Below are positions 52,588 through 61,902 of a stretch of 64,000 nt of DNA, piece by piece (the stretch's first letter is position 1; each line of letters begins with the position of its first letter). Origin of the DNA: Pseudomonas frederiksbergensis (GTDB taxonomy: Bacteria; Pseudomonadota; Gammaproteobacteria; Pseudomonadales; Pseudomonadaceae); NCBI RefSeq assembly GCF_001952935.1, contig NZ_CP018319.1, positions 5,662,001 to 5,726,000 of the forward strand. The letters are read 5' to 3'. Both the position numbers and the translations under genes were made by a program. Under the pieces are notes generated by a model that was given only the letters and a program-made list of their open reading frames with translations, was not told where the DNA came from and searched no databases.

Positions 52588-52668
52588 ATGGCCTCTTCGC
52601 GAGCAAGCCCGCTCCCACATTAGATCGCGGTCAACTGTGGGAGCGGGCTTGCTCGCGAAGGGGCCATA
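52588..52668. repeat. REPIN between ku and lpxO
   Basis: Perfect 24-base arms TTCGCGAGCAAGCCCGCTCC... (52596-52619) and the complement (52636-52659) lie around a 16-base loop, with outer bases ATGGCC/GGCCAT nearly continuing the pairing. Confidence 0.9.
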
Positions 52669-52684
52669 CGCCGTGACACAATCT

Positions 52685-53596
52685 TTAGATCAAGACGAAA
52701 ATCGCCAGCAATCCGCCAAAAATCGCCCACTTTTCGAGGTAGTAAAGCTTGCGGTTGCGCTTCTTCAGCGCTTTGCCACGCAGGCGAATCTTGTAGACCT
52801 TGGCGAACAAGCGGTTGAGACCGCCGGTCTTGTCGCCCGCATCGTTCGGCGCGCCCGCCGCCGACATCACATGACGGCTGAACCAGCTATTGAACGCCGC
52901 CGCCCAGCGATACTTCAACGGCCGCTCAACATCGCAGAACAGAATGATGCGGTTCTGCCCGGTGGTGTTTTCGGCGTAATGAATGAAGGTCTCGTCGAAC
53001 ATGACCGCCTCACCGTCGCGCCAATGGTAGTTCTCGCCATCGACGTTGATGTAGCAACCGGCATCGTTCGGGGTTTCCAGGCCCAGGTGATAGCGGTAGG
53101 AACCGGCGTACGGATCGCGGTGACGCACCAGCTTCGAGCCCGGCGGCAGCTCGGCGAACATCGCAGCCTTGATCGAGCCGATGCTTTGCACCAATTCGGT
53201 TGTGCGCGGGCAAAGTTTCATCGCCGATGGATGGCTGTCGCCGTACCACTTCAGGTAGAAACGCTTCCAGCCCGTCTTGAAGAACGAGTTGAAGCCGACG
53301 TCGTCGTATTGATTCGAGCGCTTGATCTCCCCGGCCCTGAGCAGGTTCTGGCCCTCGGCGCGAATTTCTTCCCAATGGTCCTGCAACGGACTGAGATCGG
53401 GAAAGTCGGCCGGGTTGAGAAAAGGCTTGTTGGGGATTTTCGAGAATAGATAAAGGAAGCAGTTGATCGGCGCCAGAAACGTCGAGTGGTCGCTCAATTG
53501 GCGGCCCAGCTTGTGGCGCACACGTCCGCGCAAGTGGACGTACGCGATGGATACAACATAGATAGCGGCAATGATCAATTTCACAAAAATCGTCAC
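52685..53596 (-). CDS. lpxO: Lipid A 2-hydroxylase LpxO (aspartyl/asparaginyl beta-hydroxylase family)
   Basis: This Fe2+/2-oxoglutarate dioxygenase of 303 residues probably hydroxylates a secondary acyl chain of lipid A. An N-terminal membrane segment (about 5-20) and a C-terminal hydrophobic segment (about 288-303) anchor it at the inner membrane. The iron ligands are the HxD pair His159 and Asp161 (VRHRDPYAG) and His206 (ETFIHYAEN), and RIILFCD carries the expected 2-oxoglutarate Arg. The start is uncertain: GTG at 53596, or GTG at 53584, which gives a typical MKLIIAAIY start; neither has a good ribosome-binding site. It is convergent with ku. Confidence 0.88.
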   Translation of the reverse strand: MTIFVKLIIAAIYVVSIAYVHLRGRVRHKLGRQLSDHSTFLAPINCFLYLFSKIPNKPFLNPADFPDLSPLQDHWEEIRAEGQNLLRAGEIKRSNQYDDVGFNSFFKTGWKRFYLKWYGDSHPSAMKLCPRTTELVQSIGSIKAAMFAELPPGSKLVRHRDPYAGSYRYHLGLETPNDAGCYINVDGENYHWRDGEAVMFDETFIHYAENTTGQNRIILFCDVERPLKYRWAAAFNSWFSRHVMSAAGAPNDAGDKTGGLNRLFAKVYKIRLRGKALKKRNRKLYYLEKWAIFGGLLAIFVLI

Positions 53597-54080
53597 ACGT
53601 CAGAAGTGAACAAACTGCGTCCCTTGCCGATCGATCGGCCCGAGGGTCTTGTGCAGCGTCTGAATTAACAACAGCGGTCCTGAATGGCCCGTTCTTGAGC
53701 CTGTACCGTCTGTCGGCAGCAGGTGATAGATGGCATTTTAGCCACAGTTTGTAACCAATAGTTAACCTTCAGATGTGAAAAACTGTCCACTGATGCTGCC
53801 AAAGTGGCCGTGCGGCCTTAACGCCCTATCGTTTAAAGAGCCAGACCAGTACAATCGCCGCCAAACATTACGCGCCCCCCTTGGTTGATGACGGGAATGA
53901 ACCCCGTCTCAGCGCACTTCGACTCGGGCCAAGCGCTCCATATGCTGCTGTCCACTTATTGCCAGATGGACCTTCCGCTTCTGACCGGGATGCATTTCCT
54001 GTGGTTCGAAAACCGGAAACGGGTACTGAATCGGTACTGCCGCACCCCTAGCTACTCTGAATGCTTCGCAGGAAAAACCT
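53597..54080. other. Intergenic region upstream of the ABC-F gene
   Basis: About 480 bases with no gene I can support. A 70-codon forward ORF at 53885-54097 lacks similarity and overlaps the ABC-F start. It must contain the divergent promoters of lpxO and the ABC-F gene; a TACAAT near 53850 could be a -10 box but lacks a matching -35. Confidence 0.45.
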
Positions 54081-55670
54081 TTGATCTCTACAGCTAACAT
54101 CACGATGCAGTTCGGCGCCAAGCCGCTATTCGAAAACGTTTCGGTCAAATTCGCCGCGGGCAACCGCTACGGCCTGATCGGCGCTAACGGTTGCGGCAAG
54201 TCGACTTTCATGAAAATCCTCGGCAACGATCTCGAGCCGTCCGGCGGCCAGGTCATGCTCGAGCCGAACGTGCGTCTGGGTAAATTGCGCCAGGACCAGT
54301 TCGCCTACGAAGAATTCACCGTGATCGATACCGTGATCATGGGTCACGAAGAGCTGTGGAAGGTCAAGGCCGAGCGCGACCGTATCTACTCGCTGCCGGA
54401 AATGACCGAAGAAGACGGCATGGCCGTTGCCGAGCTGGAAACCGAATTCGCCGAAATGGACGGCTACACTGCCGAATCCCGTGCTGGCGAACTGTTGCTG
54501 GGCCTGGGTATCGGCATCGAGCAACACTTCGGCCCGATGAGCGAAGTGTCCCCAGGCTGGAAACTGCGCGTATTGCTGGCCCAGGCGCTGTTCTCCGATC
54601 CTGAAGTGTTGTTGCTCGACGAACCGACCAACCACCTGGACATCAACACCATCCGCTGGCTGGAAAACATCCTGACCCAGCGCTCCAGCCTGATGATCAT
54701 CATCTCTCACGACCGTCACTTCCTGAACAGCGTGTGCACCCACATGGCTGACCTGGATTACGGCGAGTTGCGCCTGTTCCCGGGCAACTACGACGAGTAC
54801 ATGACCGTGGCGACCCAGTCCCGCGAGCAACTGCTGTCGGACAACGCCAAGAAGAAAGCGCAGATCTCCGAACTGCAATCGTTCGTCAGCCGCTTCTCGG
54901 CCAACGCCTCGAAAGCCAAGCAGGCCACGTCCCGCGCCAAGGCGATCGACAAGATCCAGCTGGCCGAGGTCAAGCCTTCGAGCCGCGTGAGCCCGTTCAT
55001 CCGTTTCGAACAAACCAAGAAGCTGCACCGTCAGGCGGTCATCGTCGAGCGCATGGCCAAAGGCTTCGACGGCAAGACCCTGTTCAAGGACTTCAGCTTC
55101 CAGGTTGAAGCCGGCGAGCGCGTGGCGATCATCGGCCCGAACGGTATCGGCAAAACCACCCTGCTGCGCACCCTGGTCAACGAACTGACCCCGGATGCCG
55201 GCACCGTGAAATGGACCGACGCCGCGGAACTGGGCTACTACGCCCAGGACCACGCGCACGACTTCGAAGACGACTGCAACCTGTTCGACTGGATGGGCCA
55301 ATGGACCCAGGGCGGCGAGCAAATCGTTCGCGGTACCCTCGGCCGTATGCTGTTCTCCAACGACGAGATCCTCAAGTCGGTCAAGGTCATCTCCGGTGGT
55401 GAGCAAGGTCGCATGCTGTTCGGCAAGCTGATCCTGCAAAAGCCGAACGTGCTGATCATGGACGAACCGACCAACCACTTGGACATGGAATCCATCGAGG
55501 CGCTGAACCTGGCGCTGGAGAACTACCCGGGCACGCTGATCTTCGTCAGCCATGACCGTGAGTTCGTATCGTCGTTGGCCACACGCATTATCGAACTCAG
55601 CCCTAGCGGCGTGATCGACTTCAGCGGCACCTATGACGACTACCTGCGTAGCCAGGGCGTTGTGTTCTAA
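54081..55670 (+). CDS. ABC-F family ATPase (YbiT type)
   Basis: This soluble protein of 529 residues has two ABC ATPase domains and no membrane part. Walker A motifs are GANGCGKST (about 34-42) and GPNGIGKTT (about 351-359); Walker B motifs are VLLLDEPTNHLD and VLIMDEPTNHLD. The signature region SPGWKLRVLLAQAL and the charged linker around residues 250-320 are ABC-F hallmarks. Members act on ribosomes as translation factors. The overall pattern fits YbiT better than EttA or Uup. The start is TTG at 54081, with AGGAA 8 bases upstream and no usable ATG. A strong terminator follows. Confidence 0.92.
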   Translation: MISTANITMQFGAKPLFENVSVKFAAGNRYGLIGANGCGKSTFMKILGNDLEPSGGQVMLEPNVRLGKLRQDQFAYEEFTVIDTVIMGHEELWKVKAERDRIYSLPEMTEEDGMAVAELETEFAEMDGYTAESRAGELLLGLGIGIEQHFGPMSEVSPGWKLRVLLAQALFSDPEVLLLDEPTNHLDINTIRWLENILTQRSSLMIIISHDRHFLNSVCTHMADLDYGELRLFPGNYDEYMTVATQSREQLLSDNAKKKAQISELQSFVSRFSANASKAKQATSRAKAIDKIQLAEVKPSSRVSPFIRFEQTKKLHRQAVIVERMAKGFDGKTLFKDFSFQVEAGERVAIIGPNGIGKTTLLRTLVNELTPDAGTVKWTDAAELGYYAQDHAHDFEDDCNLFDWMGQWTQGGEQIVRGTLGRMLFSNDEILKSVKVISGGEQGRMLFGKLILQKPNVLIMDEPTNHLDMESIEALNLALENYPGTLIFVSHDREFVSSLATRIIELSPSGVIDFSGTYDDYLRSQGVVF

Positions 55671-55689
55671 AAAGCTGCCGAAACTGAAA

Positions 55690-55715
55690 AGCCCTGTCCT
55701 GGTGACGGGGCTTTT
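55690..55715 (+). terminator. Rho-independent terminator of the ABC-F gene
   Basis: GCCCTGTC (55690-55697) pairs with GACGGGGC (55703-55710), followed by TTTTT; the upstream AAAA also pairs with the T run. Confidence 0.88.
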
Positions 55716-55751
55716 TGCATTTCAGGGTTTAGTAATTCTGTGGTGCGGAAA

Positions 55752-55820
55752 CCTTCGCGAGCAAGCCCGCTCCCACATTTGAAATGCGTTCCCCTGTGGG
55801 AGCGGGCTTGCTCGCGAAGA
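55752..55820. repeat. REPIN between the ABC-F and MFS genes
   Basis: Arms CTTCGCGAGCAAGCCCGCTC (from 55753) and the complement (to 55820) surround a 17-base loop. It is the same GCGAGCAAGCCCGCTCCCACA family as at 33780 and 52588. Confidence 0.9.
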
Positions 55821-55917
55821 GGCCCTCAAGCGCAACGAACATAGTTAGCCTGCTTTCTTTTATTTTTCGCCCACGCCATGATGCGGTTCTCTTACCGCCG
55901 CCCGCGAACGAGCCCTC

Positions 55918-57105
55918 ATGTCTGTGCAGCAGCTGCCACCGCAAAGCTCCCTGGCGATCACCCTGCAGATCGTCTCCATCGTCTTTTATACCTTTATTGC
56001 CTTCCTCTGCATCGGTCTGCCAATTGCGGTGTTGCCGGGGTATGTCCACGAGCAGTTGGGTTTCAGCGCGATCATCGCGGGGCTGACCATCGGCTCTCAA
56101 TACCTGGCCACCCTGCTCAGCCGCCCGATGGCCGGGCGTCTGTCGGACAGCATCGGCACCAAGCGGGCGATTGTTTACGGGTTATCGGGGATTGTGTTGA
56201 GCGGCGTGCTGACGTTGATTTCAACGCTGCTGCAAAGTCTTCCGTTGCTGAGCCTGTTGATCCTGATCGCCGGCCGCTTGTTGCTGGGGATTGCCCAGGG
56301 CTTGATCGGGGTCGGCACCATCAGTTGGTGCATGGGTCAGGTGGGCACGGAACATACCGCGCGATCGATCTCCTGGAACGGCATCGCCTCCTACGGCGCC
56401 ATTGCCATCGGTGCGCCGCTTGGCGTGGTGATGGTCGGTGAACTGGGATTCGCCAGTCTTGGGATCGCGCTGTCGGTGCTGGCGCTGGCGGCGTTGTTGC
56501 TGATCCGAAACAAACCCTCGGTGCCGGTGATTCGCGGCGAGCGCCTGCCGTTCTGGGCAGTGTTCGGGCGCATTGCGCCGTTCGGCGCGAGCCTGAGCCT
56601 CGCTTCCATCGGTTACGGCACGTTAACCACCTTTATTACCCTGTATTACGTCAGCCGTGGCTGGGCCGGCGCGGCTTATTGCCTGACGGTGTTCGGCGTG
56701 TGTTTCATATTGGCGCGACTGTTGTTCATCTCCAGCATCAGCCGTTTTGGTGGATTCACCTCGGCCATTGCCTGCATGAGCATTGAAACGGTGGGCCTGG
56801 TGTTGCTGTGGCTCGCGCCTTCGACCGGTTATGCGCTGATCGGCGCAGGCCTGACCGGGTTCGGTCTGTCGCTGGTGTATCCGGCGCTGGGGGTCGAAGC
56901 GATCAAGCAAGTGCCCAATTCCAGCCGCGGGGCGGGGTTGAGTGCTTACGCGGTGTTTTTCGACCTGGCGCTGGCGATTGCCGGGCCGTTGATGGGCGCC
57001 GTGGCGTTGAACCTGGGGTATTCGTGGATTTTCTTCAGTGCGGCGTTGTTGTCTGTAACTGGTCTCGGACTGACGTTGTTACTGAAACGCCGCGCAATGG
57101 CCTGA
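55918..57105 (+). CDS. MFS transporter (YhhS type)
   Basis: This is a major-facilitator exporter of 395 residues with 12 predicted membrane segments. The A-motif-like loop between TM2 and TM3 is SRPMAGRLSDSIGTKRAI, and TM4-TM5 contain GRLLLGIAQGLIGVGTISWC. It resembles the YhhS arabinose-efflux-permease group; the substrate is unknown. The ATG at 55918 starts the predicted cytoplasmic N-terminus. It is followed at 19 bases by the convergent hydrolase gene. Confidence 0.88.
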   Translation: MSVQQLPPQSSLAITLQIVSIVFYTFIAFLCIGLPIAVLPGYVHEQLGFSAIIAGLTIGSQYLATLLSRPMAGRLSDSIGTKRAIVYGLSGIVLSGVLTLISTLLQSLPLLSLLILIAGRLLLGIAQGLIGVGTISWCMGQVGTEHTARSISWNGIASYGAIAIGAPLGVVMVGELGFASLGIALSVLALAALLLIRNKPSVPVIRGERLPFWAVFGRIAPFGASLSLASIGYGTLTTFITLYYVSRGWAGAAYCLTVFGVCFILARLLFISSISRFGGFTSAIACMSIETVGLVLLWLAPSTGYALIGAGLTGFGLSLVYPALGVEAIKQVPNSSRGAGLSAYAVFFDLALAIAGPLMGAVALNLGYSWIFFSAALLSVTGLGLTLLLKRRAMA

Positions 57106-57123
57106 CACTCCTACAAGGATTTC

Positions 57124-58161
57124 TTATTGATCGGCAGTCTGCATTCCGGCGCGGGTCGGCTTGGCCAGTGCGTGTGAGAAAAAACGCCCGGCTTCGGAAA
57201 TCATGTTGCGATGGATGTCTTTGCGATCGACGCCATCGGCATCGGTACACAGCGCCGGCATGGCGATGATCTGCTCTTCGTTGCACGGCGCCAGGAACAC
57301 AAAGTGCCCTGCCCCCGCCAGCAACTTGAAGTCCGGTGCAATCGGCAGTTTGCGAGCCAGGGCGGCGGCATTCTTGTCGAACGCCACCAGTTTGTCGCCG
57401 TCGCCGCTGTAGAGCAGCACCGGCACATGCACGTCGGCCAGGGTATGGCGGCCAAACTTCAGGCTCAACGGCGCCATGAGCAGCAAGGCGCGAACCCGCG
57501 GGTCTGCCACCGGTTGCAAGTCATCACGATCCGCAATCAATTCGCCTTGGGTGTTGCAGGCATCGCGGTCGTCCGGGCGCTCCTGACAATAGCGGCGCAG
57601 ACGCTCCAGGTCGGGTGTCGCGCCGGACAGAATCAGCGCCGTCTCCCCGCCCGCCGAATAACCGATTACACCGATCTGATCGGCATTGACGAAGGGCGCG
57701 AGCATTCGGTCGCCCAGCGTCGCGGTGATGGCTTCGGAAATCTGGATGGGCCGACCGTAAAGGTTACTCAACGTACCGAGGCGGCTGTGGTCCTTGGAGT
57801 TGTCACCGGGATGGATCACCGCCACCACCACAAACCCTTTACGTGCCAGCGACGTGGCGAGGTCGTGCAAGGCCAGCGGGGTTCCGGTGTTGCCGTGGGA
57901 CAGCATCAGCATCGGGAAACGGCCGATAGCGACTCGGGTGTCTTCGCCCGCTTCGACCGTGTAGCCCTCGAGGAGGCTGGAGTGTTCCTTGTCGCTGGAA
58001 GGATAGAAGGCGATGGCGCGCATCGGCTGCAAATCCAGAGGGTCAAGGAAACTCATCTCATGGAAGCCGACGCTCCAGTGAGGATGCGGCGCAGGCGCGG
58101 CGTGCACCGAGTTCAGGCTGCTGAGCAGGCAAATCAGCAAGGCTGCACAAAGACGCACCAT
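57124..58161 (-). CDS. Exported alpha/beta hydrolase (dienelactone hydrolase/PAF-acetylhydrolase-like)
   Basis: This 345-residue hydrolase has a signal peptide (LCAALLICLLSSLNSVHA). The oxyanion region is MLSHGNTGTP, the nucleophile elbow is IGYSAGGET (Ser near 170), a candidate acid lies in LLYSGDGDKLV and the His in AGAGHFVFL. Substrates of this periplasmic group are unknown, and acyl esters are likely. The ATG at 58161 gives the signal peptide; GTG at 58173 would add four residues. It is convergent with the MFS gene. A hairpin at 58263-58310 separates it from azoR upstream. Confidence 0.85.
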   Translation of the reverse strand: MVRLCAALLICLLSSLNSVHAAPAPHPHWSVGFHEMSFLDPLDLQPMRAIAFYPSSDKEHSSLLEGYTVEAGEDTRVAIGRFPMLMLSHGNTGTPLALHDLATSLARKGFVVVAVIHPGDNSKDHSRLGTLSNLYGRPIQISEAITATLGDRMLAPFVNADQIGVIGYSAGGETALILSGATPDLERLRRYCQERPDDRDACNTQGELIADRDDLQPVADPRVRALLLMAPLSLKFGRHTLADVHVPVLLYSGDGDKLVAFDKNAAALARKLPIAPDFKLLAGAGHFVFLAPCNEEQIIAMPALCTDADGVDRKDIHRNMISEAGRFFSHALAKPTRAGMQTADQ

Positions 58162-58262
58162 GGAAGGTTCCACCTGGCTACTGACCGGGGACGTTAACCC
58201 TCGACTGCATGACTCGGGCCACTATTTAATGAAACTCTAAACAGCAAGAAACAGCCAGAAAC

Positions 58263-58310
58263 AAAAAACTCCGTATCTGGCACTTGCGTGATCAGAATAC
58301 AGAGTTTTTT
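58263..58310. terminator. Bidirectional terminator-like inverted repeat downstream of azoR
   Basis: AAAAAACTCCGTAT (58263-58276) pairs with ATACAGAGTTTTTT (58297-58310) with one mismatch, extended by CTG/CAG; either strand ends in a T run. It lies 40 bases after the azoR stop and so probably ends azoR. Confidence 0.75.
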
Positions 58311-58349
58311 GAGTGCTGCTCGAGCTGTTTGATTTTCTTTACAAAGGCC

Positions 58350-58961
58350 TTACGCGGCGGCGAACAACTGCTCGCTGATTTGCGTGTGCGCGTCGCTCAT
58401 GGCTTTGGTGCGGACTTCGTCACCGTAGGCAAGGCCATGGGCACGGACGAACTCGAGGTCGGTGATGCCGATGAAGCCGAACAGCACCTTCAAGTATTCT
58501 TCGTGAGCCACGCCAGTCGCTTGACCAGCATGCAGACCGCCGGAAGTCGATACGATGACGACTTTCTTGCCACCGCACAGGCCCTCAGGACCGGCTTCGG
58601 TGTAACGGAAAGTCTGACCGGCGACGGCGATGCGGTCGATCCAGGCCTTGAGTTGGGTCGGGATGGTGAAGTTGTACATCGGAGCTGCAATCACCACGGC
58701 ATCGGCGGCGAGGAACTCGGCCAGCGTGGTGGCGCTCAACTCGGCTTCGTGCTGCTGGGCGGCATTGCGCAGTTCAGCGGTGGTGCCGGCGGCGACCAGG
58801 GTCGTGGCGGAGAAATGGCTGATGGCATCGGCGGCCAGGTCGCGGTAGGTCACCACGGCCGTCGGCTCGGCGGTTTGCCAGGCTTTAACGACTTCGCTAC
58901 TCAGCTGACGGGAAGCCGAGTTGTCACCAAGAATGCTCGAATCGATATGCAGCAGTTTCAT
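58350..58961 (-). CDS. azoR: FMN-dependent NADH azoreductase
   Basis: This flavodoxin-like quinone and azo reductase of 203 residues performs two-electron NADH reduction. FMN-binding segments are HIDSSILGDNSASR at the N-terminus, APMYNFTIPTQLKAWIDRI (about 94-112) and STSGG (about 139). The length and motifs match AzoR. The ATG at 58961 gives the standard MKLLHIDSS start. It is divergent from a LysR gene 130 bases away, a common regulator-target arrangement. Confidence 0.94.
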   Translation of the reverse strand: MKLLHIDSSILGDNSASRQLSSEVVKAWQTAEPTAVVTYRDLAADAISHFSATTLVAAGTTAELRNAAQQHEAELSATTLAEFLAADAVVIAAPMYNFTIPTQLKAWIDRIAVAGQTFRYTEAGPEGLCGGKKVVIVSTSGGLHAGQATGVAHEEYLKVLFGFIGITDLEFVRAHGLAYGDEVRTKAMSDAHTQISEQLFAAA

Positions 58962-59091
58962 GGGGGGATCTCCAGGTGAGGATCGCTACGTGGCGATCTG
59001 ATGGGGAGAATCCTACAGGCGAAACCAATAGCTGATTAGACTGCAACAATGCGATAGTTCGTCCCACTGATAGAACAATCGAGCGCCCACC

Positions 59092-60000
59092 ATGCAAGAC
59101 CTCAATGATCTTTACTACTTCGCCAAGGTGGTTGAAGCCGGAGGTTTCGCCGCGGCCGGGCGTTTGCTCGGCATTCCCAAGTCGCGATTGTCGCGGCGCA
59201 TCGCCGAGCTGGAAGAGCGCCTCGGCGCGCGCCTGCTGCAACGCACCACTCGCCAACTGAAGCTGACCGCCGTCGGTGAACGTTACTTGCGGCACTGTCA
59301 GGCAATGCTGCTGGAAGCCGAAATGGCCGACGAAGCCGTGGCCAGTATGTCCAGCGAACCTCGCGGGCGGTTGCGGGTGTCCTGCCCCGTCGGGTTGGCC
59401 CACGAAATTCTGCCGACAGTGATCAGCGATTTCCTTGAGAAGTATCCTCAGGTTCAACTGGAGGTCATGTTGCTCAACCGCCGCGTCGACCTGGTGACCG
59501 AGGGCGTCGATGTGGCATTGCGGGTGCGTGATTTGGGCGACGAGGATCCGCTGTTGGTTACCCGACGTTTGCGCCAGGCGCAGATGGCGATGGTTGCCAG
59601 CCCCGGCTTTTTGCAAGGACGTAAAATCAATCACCCCGAAGACTTGAGAAACCTGCCCGTGCTCGGTGCCCTGGAAGCTGATCGCCTGGTGCATATCCGC
59701 CTGCTCGACCAACAGGGCAAAAGCTGCGACCTCACCCTCGAAGCGCGATTGGGCATCGATGACTTTATCGTGCGCAAGGCCTGCACCCTCGCCGGCCAGG
59801 GCTTTACCATGCTGCCGATGATGTACTGCGAGCAGGAACTGCAAGACGGCTCGCTGGTACAGTTGCTGCCCGACTGGTCGTTGCCTGGCGGCTGGCTGCA
59901 AGCGGTCTACCCTCATCGGCGCGGAGTGATGCCGGCCGTACGCGCCTGGCTCGACCATTTGATCGAATCATTCAATGCCTGTGGGGATCGACTGATATGA
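59092..60000 (+). CDS. LysR-type regulator divergent from azoR
   Basis: This is a LysR-family regulator of 302 residues with an N-terminal winged helix (LYYFAKVVEAGGFAAAGRLLG, KSRLSRRIAELEERLG) and a periplasmic-binding-like effector domain. It resembles AaeR/DsdC-like quinone- or aromatic-responsive members, but the ligand cannot be told from sequence. Divergence from azoR makes azoR the likely target. It overlaps the start of the MmcQ/YjbR gene by 4 bases (ATGA). Confidence 0.9.
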   Translation: MQDLNDLYYFAKVVEAGGFAAAGRLLGIPKSRLSRRIAELEERLGARLLQRTTRQLKLTAVGERYLRHCQAMLLEAEMADEAVASMSSEPRGRLRVSCPVGLAHEILPTVISDFLEKYPQVQLEVMLLNRRVDLVTEGVDVALRVRDLGDEDPLLVTRRLRQAQMAMVASPGFLQGRKINHPEDLRNLPVLGALEADRLVHIRLLDQQGKSCDLTLEARLGIDDFIVRKACTLAGQGFTMLPMMYCEQELQDGSLVQLLPDWSLPGGWLQAVYPHRRGVMPAVRAWLDHLIESFNACGDRLI

Positions 60001-60356
60001 AGGCTGGACGTATGAGCGAAGAAGATGTCGCGCAATTCTGTCTCGCGCTGCCGGGTGCGCGGGAAGACTACAAGTGGGGTGGCGTACGGGTGTTTTCGAT
60101 TGCCGGGAACAAGATGTTTGCCTTGCAGAATCTGCGGGGCGAATCCCTGGCCTTCAAGGTCGACAAGGACTTGTTTCTCGGTCATTGCGACCGCCCGGGA
60201 ATCCGCCCGGCGCCGTATCTGGCGCGGGCTCAGTGGATCATCATGGAAACGCCCTACCCGCTGGGCCGTGAAGAGCTGCAAGGTTTGTTGCAGCGTTCCC
60301 ATCAATTGGTCGTGAGCAAGTTGCCCAAGCGCACCCAGGTCGGGCTGCTGCTTTAA
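59997..60356 (+). CDS. MmcQ/YjbR-family DNA-binding-like protein
   Basis: This 119-residue protein of the MmcQ/YjbR (CyaY-like fold) family has CLALPGAREDYKWGG, then VFSIAGNKMFAL, FKVDKDL and PYPLGREELQGLLQRSH. The family is linked to DNA binding, without a defined role. The ATG at 59997 overlaps the LysR stop; an internal ATG at 60012 (MSEEDVAQFC) is also plausible. Its 3' end overlaps the convergent DUF1294 gene by 4 bases. Confidence 0.85.
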   Translation: MKAGRMSEEDVAQFCLALPGAREDYKWGGVRVFSIAGNKMFALQNLRGESLAFKVDKDLFLGHCDRPGIRPAPYLARAQWIIMETPYPLGREELQGLLQRSHQLVVSKLPKRTQVGLLL

Positions 60357-60781
60357 AACAGCGCCAGCAGATTTGCACCCAGAAACAATTGATCGATCCA
60401 GAACACCTGATGCATCAGCACGATGATCCAGAACACCAATTGATACGAGAGCTTGCGCGTCTTGTGACGGAACAGCTGCTGCGCCAGCAAGGCGCCCGGC
60501 CACCCTCCGGCGAGTTCCACCGCATGCAACACGTTCTCCGGCGTGCGCCAATGGTCAGCGCGCGCCTTGCGCTTGTCGCTCCAGTACAGCAAGAACGCCA
60601 GCAGGCTGACGACCCCGTAAGCTACCAGGGGAATAACCGAAACCCCACGCAGCCACAACGAGATCGAGCCAAACAGCGGCAACGTGCACAGGACCGCAAA
60701 CACCAACAGTTTCAGCTGGAGATTGCGAATCGCTCCTGAGGGCTTGCGTCCGGGGTTGTTGCGCGCGCTGCCATCATTCAT
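60353..60781 (-). CDS. DUF1294-family membrane protein
   Basis: This 142-residue protein has a basic N-terminus, then about four hydrophobic segments (26-44, 50-67, 95-105 weak, 116-140). The family signature is LYWSDKRKARADHWRTPE followed by LHAVELAGGWPGALLAQ and the RHKTRKLSYQ segment. The function is unknown. The start overlaps the uppP stop (ATGA), so it is translated with uppP. Confidence 0.85.
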   Translation of the reverse strand: MNDGSARNNPGRKPSGAIRNLQLKLLVFAVLCTLPLFGSISLWLRGVSVIPLVAYGVVSLLAFLLYWSDKRKARADHWRTPENVLHAVELAGGWPGALLAQQLFRHKTRKLSYQLVFWIIVLMHQVFWIDQLFLGANLLALF

Positions 60782-61608
60782 GGCTTGACCGCGGTCCAGT
60801 CGACCCAGCCGAACTGCCAGGTGGCCAGGATGAACAGGCCGAACGCGATGCGATACCAGGCGAACGCCGCATAGCTATGGCTGCCGATGAACACGAGCAA
60901 GGCTCTGACGGCAATCATCGCGAAGATGAACGCCGTGACAAAACCGATCGCGAACACCGGAAAATCAGACGGAACGAACAGGTCGCGATACTTGTAGCCC
61001 GAGTAAACCGCCGCTGCGACCATGGTCGGCATCGCCAGAAAGAACGAGAACTCGGTAGCGGTCTTGCGCGACAGCCCGAACAACAAGCCACCAATGATCG
61101 TGGAGCCGGAGCGTGACGTCCCGGGAATCATCGCCAGGCACTGGGCGAAGCCGACTTTCAGGGCATCTTTCCAAGTGATGTCGTCAACGGATTCGGCATG
61201 CACTTCATGCTGACGCTTTTCGGCCCACAACATGACGATGCCGCCCACAACCAACGCCGTCGCGACAGTGATCGGGTTGAACAGGTACTCGTGGATCAAA
61301 TCGGAAAAAATCACCCCAAGTACCACGGCCGGCATGAACGCAATCAACAGATTCGCGGTAAAGCGTCGAGCGCTCGGCTGGGTCGGCAAACCGATGACTA
61401 CGTCGAAGATCTTGCGGCGGAACTCCCACACCACCGCCAGAATCGCCCCCAGCTGAATAATGATGTTGAAAGCGATGGCCCGTTCGCCACCGAAGTCGAG
61501 CAAGTCCGCCACGATGATTTGGTGACCGGTACTGGAAATCGGTAAAAACTCCGTCAGCCCTTCTACCACCCCAAGTATCAACGCCGAAAAGGCAGTCCAA
61601 AGATCCAT
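60778..61608 (-). CDS. uppP: Undecaprenyl-diphosphate phosphatase UppP/BacA
   Basis: This inner-membrane enzyme of 276 residues recycles undecaprenyl diphosphate to the monophosphate carrier for peptidoglycan and O-antigen. The catalytic motifs are GVVEGLTEFLPISSTGHQ (about 13-30) and IPGTSRSGST (about 160-169). It has about eight membrane segments. The ATG at 61608 follows GGGGG; an upstream in-frame start at 61626 was rejected. The 3' end is coupled to the DUF1294 gene. Overexpression of this family is known to give bacitracin resistance. Confidence 0.94.
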   Translation of the reverse strand: MDLWTAFSALILGVVEGLTEFLPISSTGHQIIVADLLDFGGERAIAFNIIIQLGAILAVVWEFRRKIFDVVIGLPTQPSARRFTANLLIAFMPAVVLGVIFSDLIHEYLFNPITVATALVVGGIVMLWAEKRQHEVHAESVDDITWKDALKVGFAQCLAMIPGTSRSGSTIIGGLLFGLSRKTATEFSFFLAMPTMVAAAVYSGYKYRDLFVPSDFPVFAIGFVTAFIFAMIAVRALLVFIGSHSYAAFAWYRIAFGLFILATWQFGWVDWTAVKP

Positions 61609-61902
61609 CAATCCCCCAAGAAGCAATGCGCCACGGCATGCCCCATTAATATTTTTTCACAACGTTGACTGCGGTCAGCGTCGCTGCTGCGCCGCACGCA
61701 TAGAATCCGGACGAAACCATAAAAATTCCGTGAAAAATCGACTTGGATTCAGGTTTTTCCGCGCGGGGCCGAAATCCTATCAGACAAGTCTGATTAACGC
61801 TGCCGCGTTGTTGGACTTGGGTCGGATATGACCGATTGGCAAAGTGTGGTTGGATGCTGGCGATCATTTTTTACAAGAAAAAGAAACCGGAGTGACAGCG
61901 TT

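Noticed and set aside
53885..54097. Possible 70-residue protein upstream of the ABC-F gene
   Set aside because: No ribosome-binding site or similarity, and it overlaps the TTG start region of the ABC-F gene.
54126..55553. Reverse ORF of 475 codons opposite the ABC-F gene
   Set aside because: Antisense to both ATPase domains; product rich in Val, Gln and His without motifs.
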